Assembly (NCBI GenBank): GCA_022709695.1
Contig: JAKLII010000003.1
Location: 1 to 64,000 of the forward strand
From: Bacteroidota bacterium
GTDB lineage: Bacteria; Bacteroidota; Bacteroidia; Bacteroidales; SKPS01
Length of the DNA stretch: 64,000 nt
Direction of reading: 5' to 3'
Each line of letters begins with the position of its first letter. The first letter of the stretch is position 1. A program made the position numbers and the translations under genes. Below the pieces are notes generated by a model, which was given only the letters and a program-made list of their open reading frames with translations, had not been told where the DNA came from and ran no database searches. Below, piece by piece: positions 1-9,804 of this stretch.

Positions 1-3000
1 CCTGCGCCGGGGTGTTCAGGCTTACCACATAGTTCGCCGTCTGTGTGCCGTTGGTCTCGGTTACCGTGAAGCCCGAAAGGGTCAGGGTCACCGGATCGTT
101 GTCCAGAATCGTACCCACGCCCAGAGGATCGGCAATCGATGCCGTGGTGGCTGTGGTCACAAGGTTCGAAAGGGTTACGTTGTAGTCTTCCGTTGGCTCC
201 CCGATCAAATCATTGGTGATCGGAACGATGATGCTCAGGGTTGATCCCGTCGGGCTACCGGCCGCAAAGGTCAAAGTCCCTGTGGTGGTGGTGTAGTCGG
301 ATGTAGCCAGAGCAGTATTGGGTGCCGTGGCATAATCTACCGTCAGCTGATCCTGGATCGCCCCGGTTAAAGTCACCGTGAAAGTAGCTGTGCCGTCGTT
401 CTCGTTCACCGTTACATCGTTGATGGCAACACTCACCGCATCGTTATCTGTTATAGTTCCTATGCCCTGGCCATCGAGGATGGTGGCGTGCGACGGATTG
501 GAAAGATTCACAAAATAGGTCTCCGTGGGTTCTCCAACGGCATCATCCAGAATCGGAACAATCACATTTACAGAGGTGGAACCGGCAGGTATGGTATAGG
601 TAACAGCCGTTATCGAAGTGTAATCAGATGCTGAGAGGGCTGAATTATTGGCGGTATTCACGGTAAAAGTCACATCACAGTCGCGGCTTTGACTCATCGA
701 AACGGTGAAAGTGGCACTGCCGGCATTTTCCGCAACGGTTATATCATTAATGGAAAGGGTAGGTGCATTGGGATCGGTGATGGTAACAATTGCGCTACAG
801 GTTGAGGTGTTTCCACAAACATCCGTTACAGTAAGCGTTACGGTATTCGGTCCAACGTCATCACATCCAAAAGCAGTCTTTGAAGCTACCAGGGAGGCAA
901 TTCCACACAAATCCGAACTTCCGCTGTTGATGTCGGCGGCTGTGATGGTTGCATTGCCCAGAGCATTTAAGGGTACAGTAATATTTTGACATATAGCAAT
1001 AGGCACTGTCCCATCCTCTACCTCAATCAATTGCACACAAGTCTGAGTATTGCCGAAGTTGTCAGTTACATTCCAGGTTCGGGTAACCTGGATGGGACAT
1101 GGACCCGGGTCGGTAACAACATCAATGTAAGTTACCGATGCGATGCCGCAAATATTGTTAAGGGTACCGCTGTTGGGAGCTGAAGTGAATTCCAGTACCG
1201 AAGATGATGCAATCGTTAAGGAGAATGCCGGGGTGGAAATGGCTGCTGAATTACAGCCATTTATGTTACGGGTTACCGGACAGCCTGTAATGATATTTAC
1301 CGGCCGAACGGTCACCTCCACCTCCTGGGTATTGGTGCTGGTACAACTGCCGATGGATGGGGTAATGGTATAGGTAACCACACCATTGGAGGTGCCGGTG
1401 TTGGTCAGCAATTGGGCGATCGGAGTGCCGGTACCACTGCTGAAACCGGTTACTGTTCCTGAGGTGAGAGCTGCCGTCCAGCTGTAGCTCACCGTAACCC
1501 CGGTAATGGGGGTTGTCAATGTAATGCTGGTGTAGGATCCTGAACAGATCGTAGCATCTGCAGGGTCGTTCATCACCGGGGTGGGATTGACGGTAACAAC
1601 CACGGTCTGAGAAGTGCCTGGACATCCACCAATCTCAGGAGTGATGGTATAAGTAACAGTCTCAATGGTAGTGCCTCCATTGAGAAGAACCTGATTGATA
1701 CTATTACCACAAGTCACATTGCAATTTGCATATCCTGCAACATTTGCAGAACTCCCCGCGGCTACCCATTTATAAATAACCCCTGGTATTGATGAACTTA
1801 AAGATATTCCTGTGCTACCTCCGTTACAAATCGTCTTATCCGCCGGGTCGTTCATCGTGGCGTGTGGGTACACCGAAACGATAACATCAAAAGGGTCTCC
1901 TTCACAGGCATCCGACCATGGAACTATGGTATAGGTCACATCCAGCGTTACGGTGGAGGTATTGGTGAAGGCGTCGTTTTTAATGGCATCGGGATTTGTG
2001 GTGGTACCGGTAAACGGGGTGCCGGTTAGTCCTGGATCCTTTACCGCTGTGATGACATACTGGGTAATGGGTGAAACAGGCGATACATTGGTACCTGCCG
2101 TGGGCAGCGACACATTGGTGATGGCTCCGCTGCAAACTGTGGTGGTAATGTCGTTCACGATGGGATCGGTGCAGCAGTATATGGAAATCAGTTGCTGACA
2201 GGTGGTTGAATTCCCCTGAGCATCTGTAACAGTGAATGTACGGGTTACTACAATCGGATTGGATCCACTCTGGGTATCCTTGTAAACAATTGAAAAACTG
2301 CAATTGTCTGTGGCATCTCCACCCACTCCCTGAAACTGCACCAAACTAATAGTAACACCTGTGGCATCATAAACCAGTCCAGTAATCGCCGATACGTTAC
2401 AGCCACTAATACTGTAATCATCCGGACAGTCGGTAATCTGCGGCGGCGTATTGTCATCTACCGCTGTATTGAGGGTGGTGGTGCTATTGGTTACATTCGG
2501 ATCATCGGTGGTACTCGAAACCGATGCAGTATTGCTGATCGGACTGCATGTGTTCAGGGCAATGGTTCCCCTGATGTCGATGGTGATGGTGTTGTTGGGT
2601 GCCAGATGGGAAAGTTCGGTGCCATGGGTATAACTTCCTGGCCATCCCGGTGTCCAGAGGCCTCCGTCTACGCGGTGTTCTACCAGTGTAAGTGCCGTTG
2701 GAAGAGGATTATCCGTGATCGTTGGGGCATCGGCGGGCGTGGGACCATTGTTGGTGACCACAATCGTATAGGTAAGCTGGGAACCAGCCACAGCCGGATC
2801 CGGAAGGTTGGTCTTGGCTATGGAAAGGTCTGCTTCTTTGTCAACCGTAATGGTTACAGTGCCTACATCACACAATCCTGTTGGATCACACACCTGATAA
2901 TCTACCGTAAAGGTGCCGTAATAACCAACGGCGGGATAATATACAAATGTCCCGGTATCAGAGGGGCTCCATACTATGATTCCCTGAGCCGGTGTGGGAA

Positions 3001-6000
3001 TGGTTAACGGAATAAAATCCAGAAGAGCATTTGCATGGTCGGGGTCTGAATCATTCGGCTCAACATCCCCTGAGACCAGTGTCAGATAGGGGGTGCTGTA
3101 ACTGTCGTCCACGGCCACCGGGGGCTGACAGGAGGGTACGTTCACCGTTCCGCTGTTGATCGCAGTGCATCCGTTTACATCGGTAACGGTTACATTGTAG
3201 GTACCGGCAGCTAGTCCGGTAATGAAATCGGTAGTGGCGCCACCGGGTGACCACAGGTAGGTATAAGGCTGAACTCCGCCAGTTGCGGTTGCGTATGCCT
3301 CACCGTTGGGTCCCTGGCAGTTGCGGTCGATGGTGTTTACGGTAACCGAAAGGGCAGTTGCCGTTCCGATGGTTATGCCGGTTAAGGTTGAAGTGCATCC
3401 GGTAAAATCGGTAACCGTTACATTGTAGCTTCCGGCTGCCAGACCCGATGGGTCTTCTCCCGTATATCCGTTCGACCAGTTGAAGGTGAATGGGGCAACC
3501 CCGTACACCACCAGCAGGTCTATTGCCCCGGTGGCGGCACTGCACGACGATGAATTGGTGGTGCTTGCATACAACTGAATGGCATTGGCAGGCTCAGTAA
3601 GGGTGGTTCCAAGGGTGGCGGTGCATCCGTTGGCATCTATAACGGTAACCGTATAGCTGCCTGCCACAAGACCTGCATTCACCGCAGTCACAGTGCCGTT
3701 CGACCAGGCATACTGGTAAGGTGAAGTGCCATCAATACCAGCAGCAGTGGCCTGTCCGTCGTTGCCTCCATTGCAGGTAACATCATTGTCAACGGTGATG
3801 GTTACGCCCAGGGCATCCGGCTCTGAAAGGATGATGCCTGAACTGTATTCCTGACACGAGTTGGCATCGGTTATCGTTACAAAATAGGTACCTGCTCCCA
3901 AACTGTAAACATCTTCGGTGGTCGCGCTGTATCCACCCGGACCGCTCCAAATGTAGGTATAAGGGGTAACCCCTCCGTTTACAGTAATATTGATAAACCC
4001 GTCTGTGAGATTTTTGCAGCTGATGTCGCTTGTGGCAACACTCTGAAAAACAATGGCAGCGGGCTGGGTAATCGTATAGCTTGCCGTGGCAGTGCAGGAA
4101 TTGGCATCGGTTACCGTTACGGTATAGGTACCGGCTGCAAGCAAGGTTCGGTCTTTACCGTTGTTGGTTCCGGCCAGGTCATTCCAGTCGTAATTGAAAG
4201 ACCCTGTACCACCGTTCACGGTAAGGGTGATGGCACCTGTGGAGGCGCCGTTGCATAAAACATTGGTAACCGAAGCACTGAGGGTTATGCCATCAGGTTG
4301 ATTCACCGTAGCTGAAGCAACCGCGGTACACCCGTTGAAATCGGTAACGGTCACCGAATAGGTACCGGCCGGTACATTGCTGAGGTCTTCGGTGGTTTGG
4401 CCATTGGACCAAAGATAGCTATAAGGCTGCGTTCCATCGGTGGCTGTTAGATCCACATCTCCGGTAGAAGTACCGAAGCAGGAGGCATCTGAGGCCACGG
4501 CTGCGGCGGTGAGCTGTGTGGGTTGGGTAAGGGTGAAAGGGGTTGTAGTAGCCGTGCAACCGTTGTCATCCGTTACGGTCACCGTATAGGTGCCAGCCGA
4601 AAGTAGCGTAAGGTTCTGGGTGGTGGCTCCGGTATTCCACAGGAAGGTGCGTGGAGGTGTACCACCGCTAACTGTGGTCAGGGTTATGCTCCCGTTGGAT
4701 CCTCCAAAGCAACTGATGTTGGTACTGCTTCCTGAAACCACCAGCAGATCGGGCTGGGTTACCAGGAGGTTGGAAACGGTATAGGTGCAGCTGTTGGCAT
4801 CTGTGATGGTTACATGATACGTACCAGCAGCAAGGCCGGTAATGTCTTTGGTGGTGGCAGAAAATCCCCCGCCGGTTTTGCTCCAGACGTAGGTGTAGGG
4901 AGCTGTTCCGCCGGCAGGAAACAGAACAATCTGCCCGTCATTGCTTCCGTTGCATACCAAATCGGTTACTGTAGAGGTAGCCGAAAGGGCATCCGTTGGC
5001 TGTGTCAGGGTGACCGAAGTAATTGCCGTACATGAGTTATTATCTGTAACTGTAACGTTATAGGTACCTGCTGCCAGTCCGCTTAGGTCTTCGGTGGTGT
5101 AGGGGCCACCCGGTCCGGTCCAGGCATATGTGTAATAGGGAGGGCCTGGAATCTGCGTGCCACCCGATACAATCAGATCAATACTTCCCGTAGAACCACC
5201 AAAACACAGAATATCAATTTTGGTTTTATCAAGAAGCAGGGCATTGGGCTGCGTGATGGTGAAAGAGGCTGTACCGATACAACCCAGCGCATCGGTAACG
5301 GTAACGCTGTAGGTGCCTGCAACGAGACCTGTACGGTCATCACTTGTGTTGCCATCCGACCAGAGGTAGGTATACCCCGGACTTCCGCCACTTACCGTAA
5401 TATCAATGGCGCCGTTGCTGCCACCGTAGCAGCTTATATGGGTTAGAGACCCGGAAACCGAAGGGCCCCCAATATTCCCAACCGAGGCTGTGGCAGTTGC
5501 CTGGCAACTGTTGGCATCGGTTACCGTTACGGTATAGTTGCCGGCATATACGTTGCTCAGGTCTTCGTTGGTGGTGGCGTTGCTCCAGGCGTACAGGTAC
5601 GAAGGGATTCCGCCGCTGGCGGTGATATCCACACTGCCATTGTTCAGGCCGCAGCCGGCTGCAGTAGTCGAAGTAATCGCCACCGAAGGGTTGGCCAAAA
5701 TAGTTACCAGCACCGAATCTGTAGCCGGACATCCATCGTAGTCATAGGCAGTAACCTTGTAATAGCCGTTGTTGGTGGGGCTGACCACTCCATAAACAAC
5801 CGGGTTGGGACTCGTAGAGGAAAACAATGCCGGGCCTGTCCAGCTGTAAGTTACGCCACCACTGGCATACAGGTGCAGGTCATTTCCGTTACACACAGGA
5901 TCGGAACTCACAAAAGCCACGGGGTCGTGTATATACACCTCCTGGCAGGTCTGGGTGCTGGTACCGCATACATTGTTTGCAGTAACACACACCTGATAGG

Positions 6001-9000
6001 TGCCGGCAGTAACATTGTTCCAGTTGATGGTGATGGTTGGGGTCCCCTGACCAGAAACAATAACTGCACCGGACAAAGGAGGTGTAATTTCCCATGTATA
6101 GGAACTGTTGGCAGGATCAGGAGCAGTGGAAAAAACACTGGCAGCATCTGATCGGCATACCACAATTCCTGTACACCCCGAAGCTGCAGTGATGGTGTGG
6201 GGCCCTGAAATTTGTGTGCACCCGTTGGCATCAGTTACGGTTACAGTATAGCTGCCGGGAGATAAACCATGCCGATCCTTCGGATTGCTGGTACCCGCCA
6301 GGTCACTCCAGTCATAGGTATAAGGGGCTGTACCACCGCTTACTGCAAGCGTGATACTCCCATCCAGAAAACAGGTGGGCTGCACTACAGTGGGTGTAAC
6401 CGACAGGGATGCCGCAGGCTGGGTTAAAGTCACCGTTGTTGTTACCGGCCCGCAGTTGTTGTTGTCATTTACATATAGGGTATGCGTGGTGGCAGTAAGA
6501 CCCGTGAAAGTGCCAGATGAAAAATAGTTGGTACCATTGATGCTGTATGTGTAAGGGGGGGTACCTCCGTTACCTGTCACTGTAATGCTGCCTGTACTGC
6601 CACCGTTGCAAAGGATATTGGTTTTAGAGACCAGGGAGATTGCCAGCTGCGTGGGTTGGGTAAGTGATGCCGTCGCAGTAGCTGTACAACCCCTGTCATC
6701 TGTAAGTACAACATTATACGTTCCTGCTGCCAGATTTGAAATGGTCGGATAACCGGTTGAAGAGTAACTATCAGGACCTGTCCAGGCAGCGGTTACAACC
6801 CCTGCAGCACCAGTGGTGGATAACGTAATATTGCCCGTACTGGCTCCGTAACAAAGAATATTGGTCTGGCTGTTTACACTCGTAACAATCGTACAAGGCA
6901 CACTGGTTGAAGTAACATTACTGGAAATATTTTGTATCGTACCGCCTGAACTGTTTAAAATAGCGGAATTGTGTACCATTGTTGGAGGATAGGGCGCTGT
7001 ATTATTGAGCTTGGTAGAAAAAGTTAATACCGGTGATACAATTACACTATTGGAATGAGAGGTCGTTGCCTGAGCATTTATGGTTGTGGAGGCATTAAAC
7101 ACGATGGATCCTACACCTGTTCCCGGTGTTATGGTATAAACCCAATTATAGGTTACTGTGTCTCCAGACCCGCTAATATCATCGTCGGCTGTAACCAGGG
7201 TTGGACCGCTTACTTTTGTAGCCGTCACACCTCCGGTCACTGTATTGGTCGGATCACCAGAAGCTGCAATATCATTTATGGCATCCGAGGACTTCACTGT
7301 CATACTAACTGTGACATTCGTCACTCCACTTACAAGCTTATAATCGGTAGTGGATGAAACTTTTGCCACAGCCCCTGTGGCCAGGTAAGTCAGTGCTCCT
7401 CCGTAATTAACGTTAGCAGGTGCCGATACAAGACTAGTCCAGGAATTGGCAGATAAGTCATACCTTTGATAATTGGTTGTATTGTTGCCAAAAAACGCAT
7501 AGAGTTCTTCCCCGTCAAAAGCAAGGGCCCCTCCCGAACCTACATTCACACTCGTGGTGGCTAAAGTCGACCATGTATTTGATCCAATATTATACCGGTA
7601 AAAGTTTTTGGTTCTGCCACCTTGCAGGGCATAAAACGCTCCGGTGGCATATCGCAATGCCCCACCGTCGCTGACATTGTTGGGTAAATTTGCCAGGGTT
7701 GTCCAGGTGTTGGTAGCTACGTTGTATCGATAGAAACTCTTTTGTCCGTTACCCCTGAGGGCATACACATTGGTGCCGTCTGTTGCAAGCGAACCTCGGC
7801 CTTTTACGGCGCCGGGCACATTGGCCATGGCTGCCCATGTAGTGTTAGCCACGTCATATCTGCGAAATAATTTACCATTATTCCCGACAAGAGCATATAT
7901 ATAACCGTTCAGATAAATGATGGATGCACCTGTATTCATATTTACCCCTGTAGGAGTAAGTGTTGTCCATGTTCCTGAAGAAGGTGTCTGCGCATCGAAA
8001 CGGTAAAAATCCTGGGTGTTGCCACCACGCAAAGCATATACATACCGGGTACCATCGTTCGTAAGTGAACCTCCGGCACCAATTGATGCAGGTGGATCAG
8101 CCGGGTTGGTGGGATTATTCCAGAGAGCACTGGGTTCATTATAAGCCCAAAAGGCTGCTGTACCCCCCTGGAATCCATAAATATACTTGTAAGATGCACT
8201 GGTGCCAATGGATCCTGATGCATTGCTTCCAAGGTTCCACTCTACCAGGGATTCCTCTCCCTCAGGCGAAACCAGAACACTGTTGGATGTAGCTTCGTTA
8301 AAGGTAGCAGCAACGCTGGTGGCGCCTGCAATAAATTTGAACTCGCCTGCCGCAGCCGGGGTTACCGTCCAGGTAAAAGTGGTAGGCGTGTTGGCCGCTA
8401 AGTTGGCCGACGAAGGTGTTGGCCCCGTTACTGTAGCTGTACCACCAATTACCTGTAAGGCTGAAGGTGTGACACCGGTAACGGCCGAAGTAGCTTGCAC
8501 CGTTAACGTTACGGTAAATGAACCTCCTAAAAGGGTATCGTTTGGTGTGGCACTCATTGAGCTGGTACCCACCGAACTCGGATAACCCAGATATGCCAAT
8601 GCACCACCGGCTCCTACCGTCGCAGGTACCGCTGTTAATGCTGTACTTGTTGCAGAATAAAAACGTTGAACAAAGGTAGTGCTGCTGCCAACGGTCATAT
8701 AAAAGTTTGTACCATCTGTTGTAAGGTCTCCCCCTGTTGTTGGAGACTCAGCATTCGTCCCTGTTGCCCAAGAATTTCCACTAGGATCGTATCTTAAAAT
8801 TCGGTTATTGCCACCGCCTTGGGTAGCATAAAAATAACCGTCATCGGCATAAACAAGTCCTGAACCAACGCCAATATTTTGCCCGGTAGAGGTTAGTGTT
8901 GTCCAGCCATTGGTTGAAGGATCGAAGCTGTATAAATTCCGGGTTCCTCCACCTCTTAAGCCATATATCACTGCTCCATCGGTTGCCAGGCTTCCGCCGG

Positions 9001-9775
9001 CTCCGATGGCTCCTGTTGCTGCTGTACCGGTAGTCCATGAATTTCCTGCAATATCGTAAATATAAAACGCGGTGCTCCCCCCCTGGAAGGCATACACTTT
9101 CCCATCAAGATATACCAGCGAAGCTCCAGCCGCTGTAGTGCCCGGTGCACTCGCCAGAGTAGTCCATGTATCTAACACAGCATCATATCTGTAAAATGCT
9201 GTACTTCCGCCTTGAAAAGCGTATAAATAACGATTACCGTCAGAAGTAAGGGCACTTCCGGTAGTTATATTACCCGGGGCAGAAGTTTTTGCACTCCAGG
9301 TGTTTCCGGAAGGATCATAGGCATAGAAATTGGCAGTGCCACCTCCGCTGAATGCAAATACCCTGGGGACGGTATTTCCAAAGAATACCTGATCGCCCGG
9401 AACAGCAGCAAGAGGGCTGAAAGTGGTTAATGTTCCACCCTGCCCTGCCGTAATGTACGTGGTTCCGGGATGAATAAAATCACGCACGGTTACGTTTTCA
9501 AGCAGGCTTGAGCCACTGTAAGAGGGAGTGATCGTAAAATTTAACGTATCGCCAAGTATAGCATTCGCTTTGTCCACGGTTTTTACGTTGGTAGTTTGCG
9601 ACTGGGCATGGAATACCGCCGTAAGCAATAAAAACACCGCCAGGAATCCAACCCGCAGGTGCCCGGGAATATTTTTCGCTAAATCCTTCATTATATTTGT
9701 ATTGAGAAATTGTCTGCAGCTGGGGCTGGTAATAGCCGGATAATATATCCCTTTGAAGGCTGTATCTTTCTTCAT
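1..9775 (-). CDS. Giant multidomain surface protein (kelch-like, SprB, DUF11, Calx-beta); 3' end cut by window
   Basis: One reading frame stays open from ATG 9775 to the left edge: 3,258 codons with no stop seen, and the frame was rechecked at about 9.7, 6.9, 6.1, 4.5, 3.0, 1.5 and 0.1 kb. Codon 29 (ATG 9691) begins a signal peptide ending near FHAQSQ, so it is the alternative start. Domains by residue: 130-385, six kelch-like units (YAFQGGSTAFYRYD, then WTTLASAP); 400-505, Ig-like; 529-799, six more kelch-like units; 805-945, Ig-like; 962-2220, about 15 SprB repeats; 2222-2302, a VAVDDSY-type Ig/cadherin-like module; 2309-2434, DUF11; 2444-2532 and 2824-2999, HYR-like; 2537-2822, PKD-like; from 3001, Calx-beta (ENDGTATFTVTL). 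SprB repeats are known from gliding adhesins and other exported Bacteroidota proteins. A role as secreted adhesin or matrix protein is inferred. The C-terminus, where a T9SS domain would lie, is outside the window. Confidence 0.9.
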   Translation of the reverse strand, partial: MKKDTAFKGIYYPAITSPSCRQFLNTNIMKDLAKNIPGHLRVGFLAVFLLLTAVFHAQSQTTNVKTVDKANAILGDTLNFTITPSYSGSSLLENVTVRDFIHPGTTYITAGQGGTLTTFSPLAAVPGDQVFFGNTVPRVFAFSGGGTANFYAYDPSGNTWSAKTSAPGNITTGSALTSDGNRYLYAFQGGSTAFYRYDAVLDTWTTLASAPGTTAAGASLVYLDGKVYAFQGGSTAFYIYDIAGNSWTTGTAATGAIGAGGSLATDGAVIYGLRGGGTRNLYSFDPSTNGWTTLTSTGQNIGVGSGLVYADDGYFYATQGGGNNRILRYDPSGNSWATGTNAESPTTGGDLTTDGTNFYMTVGSSTTFVQRFYSATSTALTAVPATVGAGGALAYLGYPSSVGTSSMSATPNDTLLGGSFTVTLTVQATSAVTGVTPSALQVIGGTATVTGPTPSSANLAANTPTTFTWTVTPAAAGEFKFIAGATSVAATFNEATSNSVLVSPEGEESLVEWNLGSNASGSIGTSASYKYIYGFQGGTAAFWAYNEPSALWNNPTNPADPPASIGAGGSLTNDGTRYVYALRGGNTQDFYRFDAQTPSSGTWTTLTPTGVNMNTGASIIYLNGYIYALVGNNGKLFRRYDVANTTWAAMANVPGAVKGRGSLATDGTNVYALRGNGQKSFYRYNVATNTWTTLANLPNNVSDGGALRYATGAFYALQGGRTKNFYRYNIGSNTWSTLATTSVNVGSGGALAFDGEELYAFFGNNTTNYQRYDLSANSWTSLVSAPANVNYGGALTYLATGAVAKVSSTTDYKLVSGVTNVTVSMTVKSSDAINDIAASGDPTNTVTGGVTATKVSGPTLVTADDDISGSGDTVTYNWVYTITPGTGVGSIVFNASTTINAQATTSHSNSVIVSPVLTFSTKLNNTAPYPPTMVHNSAILNSSGGTIQNISSNVTSTSVPCTIVTSVNSQTNILCYGASTGNITLSTTGAAGVVTAAWTGPDSYSSTGYPTISNLAAGTYNVVLTDDRGCTATATASLTQPTQLAISLVSKTNILCNGGSTGSITVTGNGGTPPYTYSINGTNYFSSGTFTGLTATTHTLYVNDNNNCGPVTTTVTLTQPAASLSVTPTVVQPTCFLDGSITLAVSGGTAPYTYDWSDLAGTSNPKDRHGLSPGSYTVTVTDANGCTQISGPHTITAASGCTGIVVCRSDAASVFSTAPDPANSSYTWEITPPLSGAVIVSGQGTPTITINWNNVTAGTYQVCVTANNVCGTSTQTCQEVYIHDPVAFVSSDPVCNGNDLHLYASGGVTYSWTGPALFSSTSPNPVVYGVVSPTNNGYYKVTAYDYDGCPATDSVLVTILANPSVAITSTTAAGCGLNNGSVDITASGGIPSYLYAWSNATTNEDLSNVYAGNYTVTVTDANSCQATATASVGNIGGPSVSGSLTHISCYGGSNGAIDITVSGGSPGYTYLWSDGNTSDDRTGLVAGTYSVTVTDALGCIGTASFTITQPNALLLDKTKIDILCFGGSTGSIDLIVSGGTQIPGPPYYTYAWTGPGGPYTTEDLSGLAAGTYNVTVTDNNSCTAITSVTLTQPTDALSATSTVTDLVCNGSNDGQIVLFPAGGTAPYTYVWSKTGGGFSATTKDITGLAAGTYHVTITDANSCTYTVSNLLVTQPDLLVVSGSSTNISCFGGSNGSITLTTVSGGTPPRTFLWNTGATTQNLTLLSAGTYTVTVTDDNGCTATTTPFTLTQPTQLTAAAVASDASCFGTSTGDVDLTATDGTQPYSYLWSNGQTTEDLSNVPAGTYSVTVTDFNGCTAVASATVNQPDGITLSASVTNVLCNGASTGAITLTVNGGTGSFNYDWNDLAGTNNGKDRTLLAAGTYTVTVTDANSCTATASYTITQPAAIVFQSVATSDISCKNLTDGFINITVNGGVTPYTYIWSGPGGYSATTEDVYSLGAGTYFVTITDANSCQEYSSGIILSEPDALGVTITVDNDVTCNGGNDGQATAAGIDGTSPYQYAWSNGTVTAVNAGLVAGSYTVTVIDANGCTATLGTTLTEPANAIQLYASTTNSSSCSAATGAIDLLVVYGVAPFTFNWSNGYTGEDPSGLAAGSYNVTVTDFTGCTSTLTGITIGTATALSVTVNTIDRNCQGPNGEAYATATGGVQPYTYLWSPGGATTDFITGLAAGTYNVTVTDVNGCTAINSGTVNVPSCQPPVAVDDSYSTPYLTLVSGDVEPNDSDPDHANALLDFIPLTIPTPAQGIIVWSPSDTGTFVYYPAVGYYGTFTVDYQVCDPTGLCDVGTVTITVDKEADLSIAKTNLPDPAVAGSQLTYTIVVTNNGPTPADAPTITDNPLPTALTLVEHRVDGGLWTPGWPGSYTHGTELSHLAPNNTITIDIRGTIALNTCSPISNTASVSSTTDDPNVTNSTTTLNTAVDDNTPPQITDCPDDYSISGCNVSAITGLVYDATGVTISLVQFQGVGGDATDNCSFSIVYKDTQSGSNPIVVTRTFTVTDAQGNSTTCQQLISIYCCTDPIVNDITTTVCSGAITNVSLPTAGTNVSPVSPITQYVITAVKDPGLTGTPFTGTTTNPDAIKNDAFTNTSTVTLDVTYTIVPWSDACEGDPFDVIVSVYPHATMNDPADKTICNGGSTGISLSSSIPGVIYKWVAAGSSANVAGYANCNVTCGNSINQVLLNGGTTIETVTYTITPEIGGCPGTSQTVVVTVNPTPVMNDPADATICSGSYTSITLTTPITGVTVSYSWTAALTSGTVTGFSSGTGTPIAQLLTNTGTSNGVVTYTITPSIGSCTSTNTQEVEVTVRPVNIITGCPVTRNINGCNSAAISTPAFSLTIASSSVLEFTSAPNSGTLNNICGIASVTYIDVVTDPGPCPIQVTRTWNVTDNFGNTQTCVQLIEVEDGTVPIAICQNITVPLNALGNATITAADINSGSSDLCGIASLVASKTAFGCDDVGPNTVTLTVTDVCGNTSTCSAIVTITDPNAPTLSINDITVAENAGSATFTVSMSQSRDCDVTFTVNTANNSALSASDYTSITAVTYTIPAGSTSVNVIVPILDDAVGEPTETYFVNLSNPSHATILDGQGIGTITDNDAVSVAINDVTVNENDGTATFTVTLTGAIQDQLTVDYATAPNTALATSDYTTTTGTLTFAAGSPTGSTLSIIVPITNDLIGEPTEDYNVTLSNLVTTATTASIADPLGVGTILDNDPVTLTLSGFTVTETNGTQTANYVVSLNTPAQ
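3120..6895 (-). repeat. Array of about 15 SprB-type repeats inside the giant gene
   Basis: Units of about 78 residues (roughly 235 bp) each carry CNGGSTGSI-like, GGTxPYTYxW-like and AGTYTVTVTDxNGC-like motifs. VTD-motif ends fall near 5520, 5285, 5040, 4810, 4570, 4330, 4095, 3870, 3640, 3405 and 3180, a regular spacing. Units nearer 6700-5750 are more diverged, and one is PKD-like rather than SprB. Short near-identical DNA blocks recur, for example around the VTVTD codons. The repeats are protein-coding, not CRISPR. Confidence 0.85.
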
Positions 9776-9804
9776 GATAAACTCTCTTCTAAATTTCATT
9801 TAGA

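Noticed and set aside
3120..6895. Regularly spaced repeats that could suggest a CRISPR array
   Set aside because: Units are about 235 bp, diverged, and translate into SprB domains in one frame. There are no conserved short repeats with unique spacers and no cas genes.
705..9743. Many short open frames of 60-130 codons on both strands within the giant gene
   Set aside because: They are antisense or frame-shifted shadows of the repetitive giant reading frame. They lack domains, ribosome sites and consistent composition.
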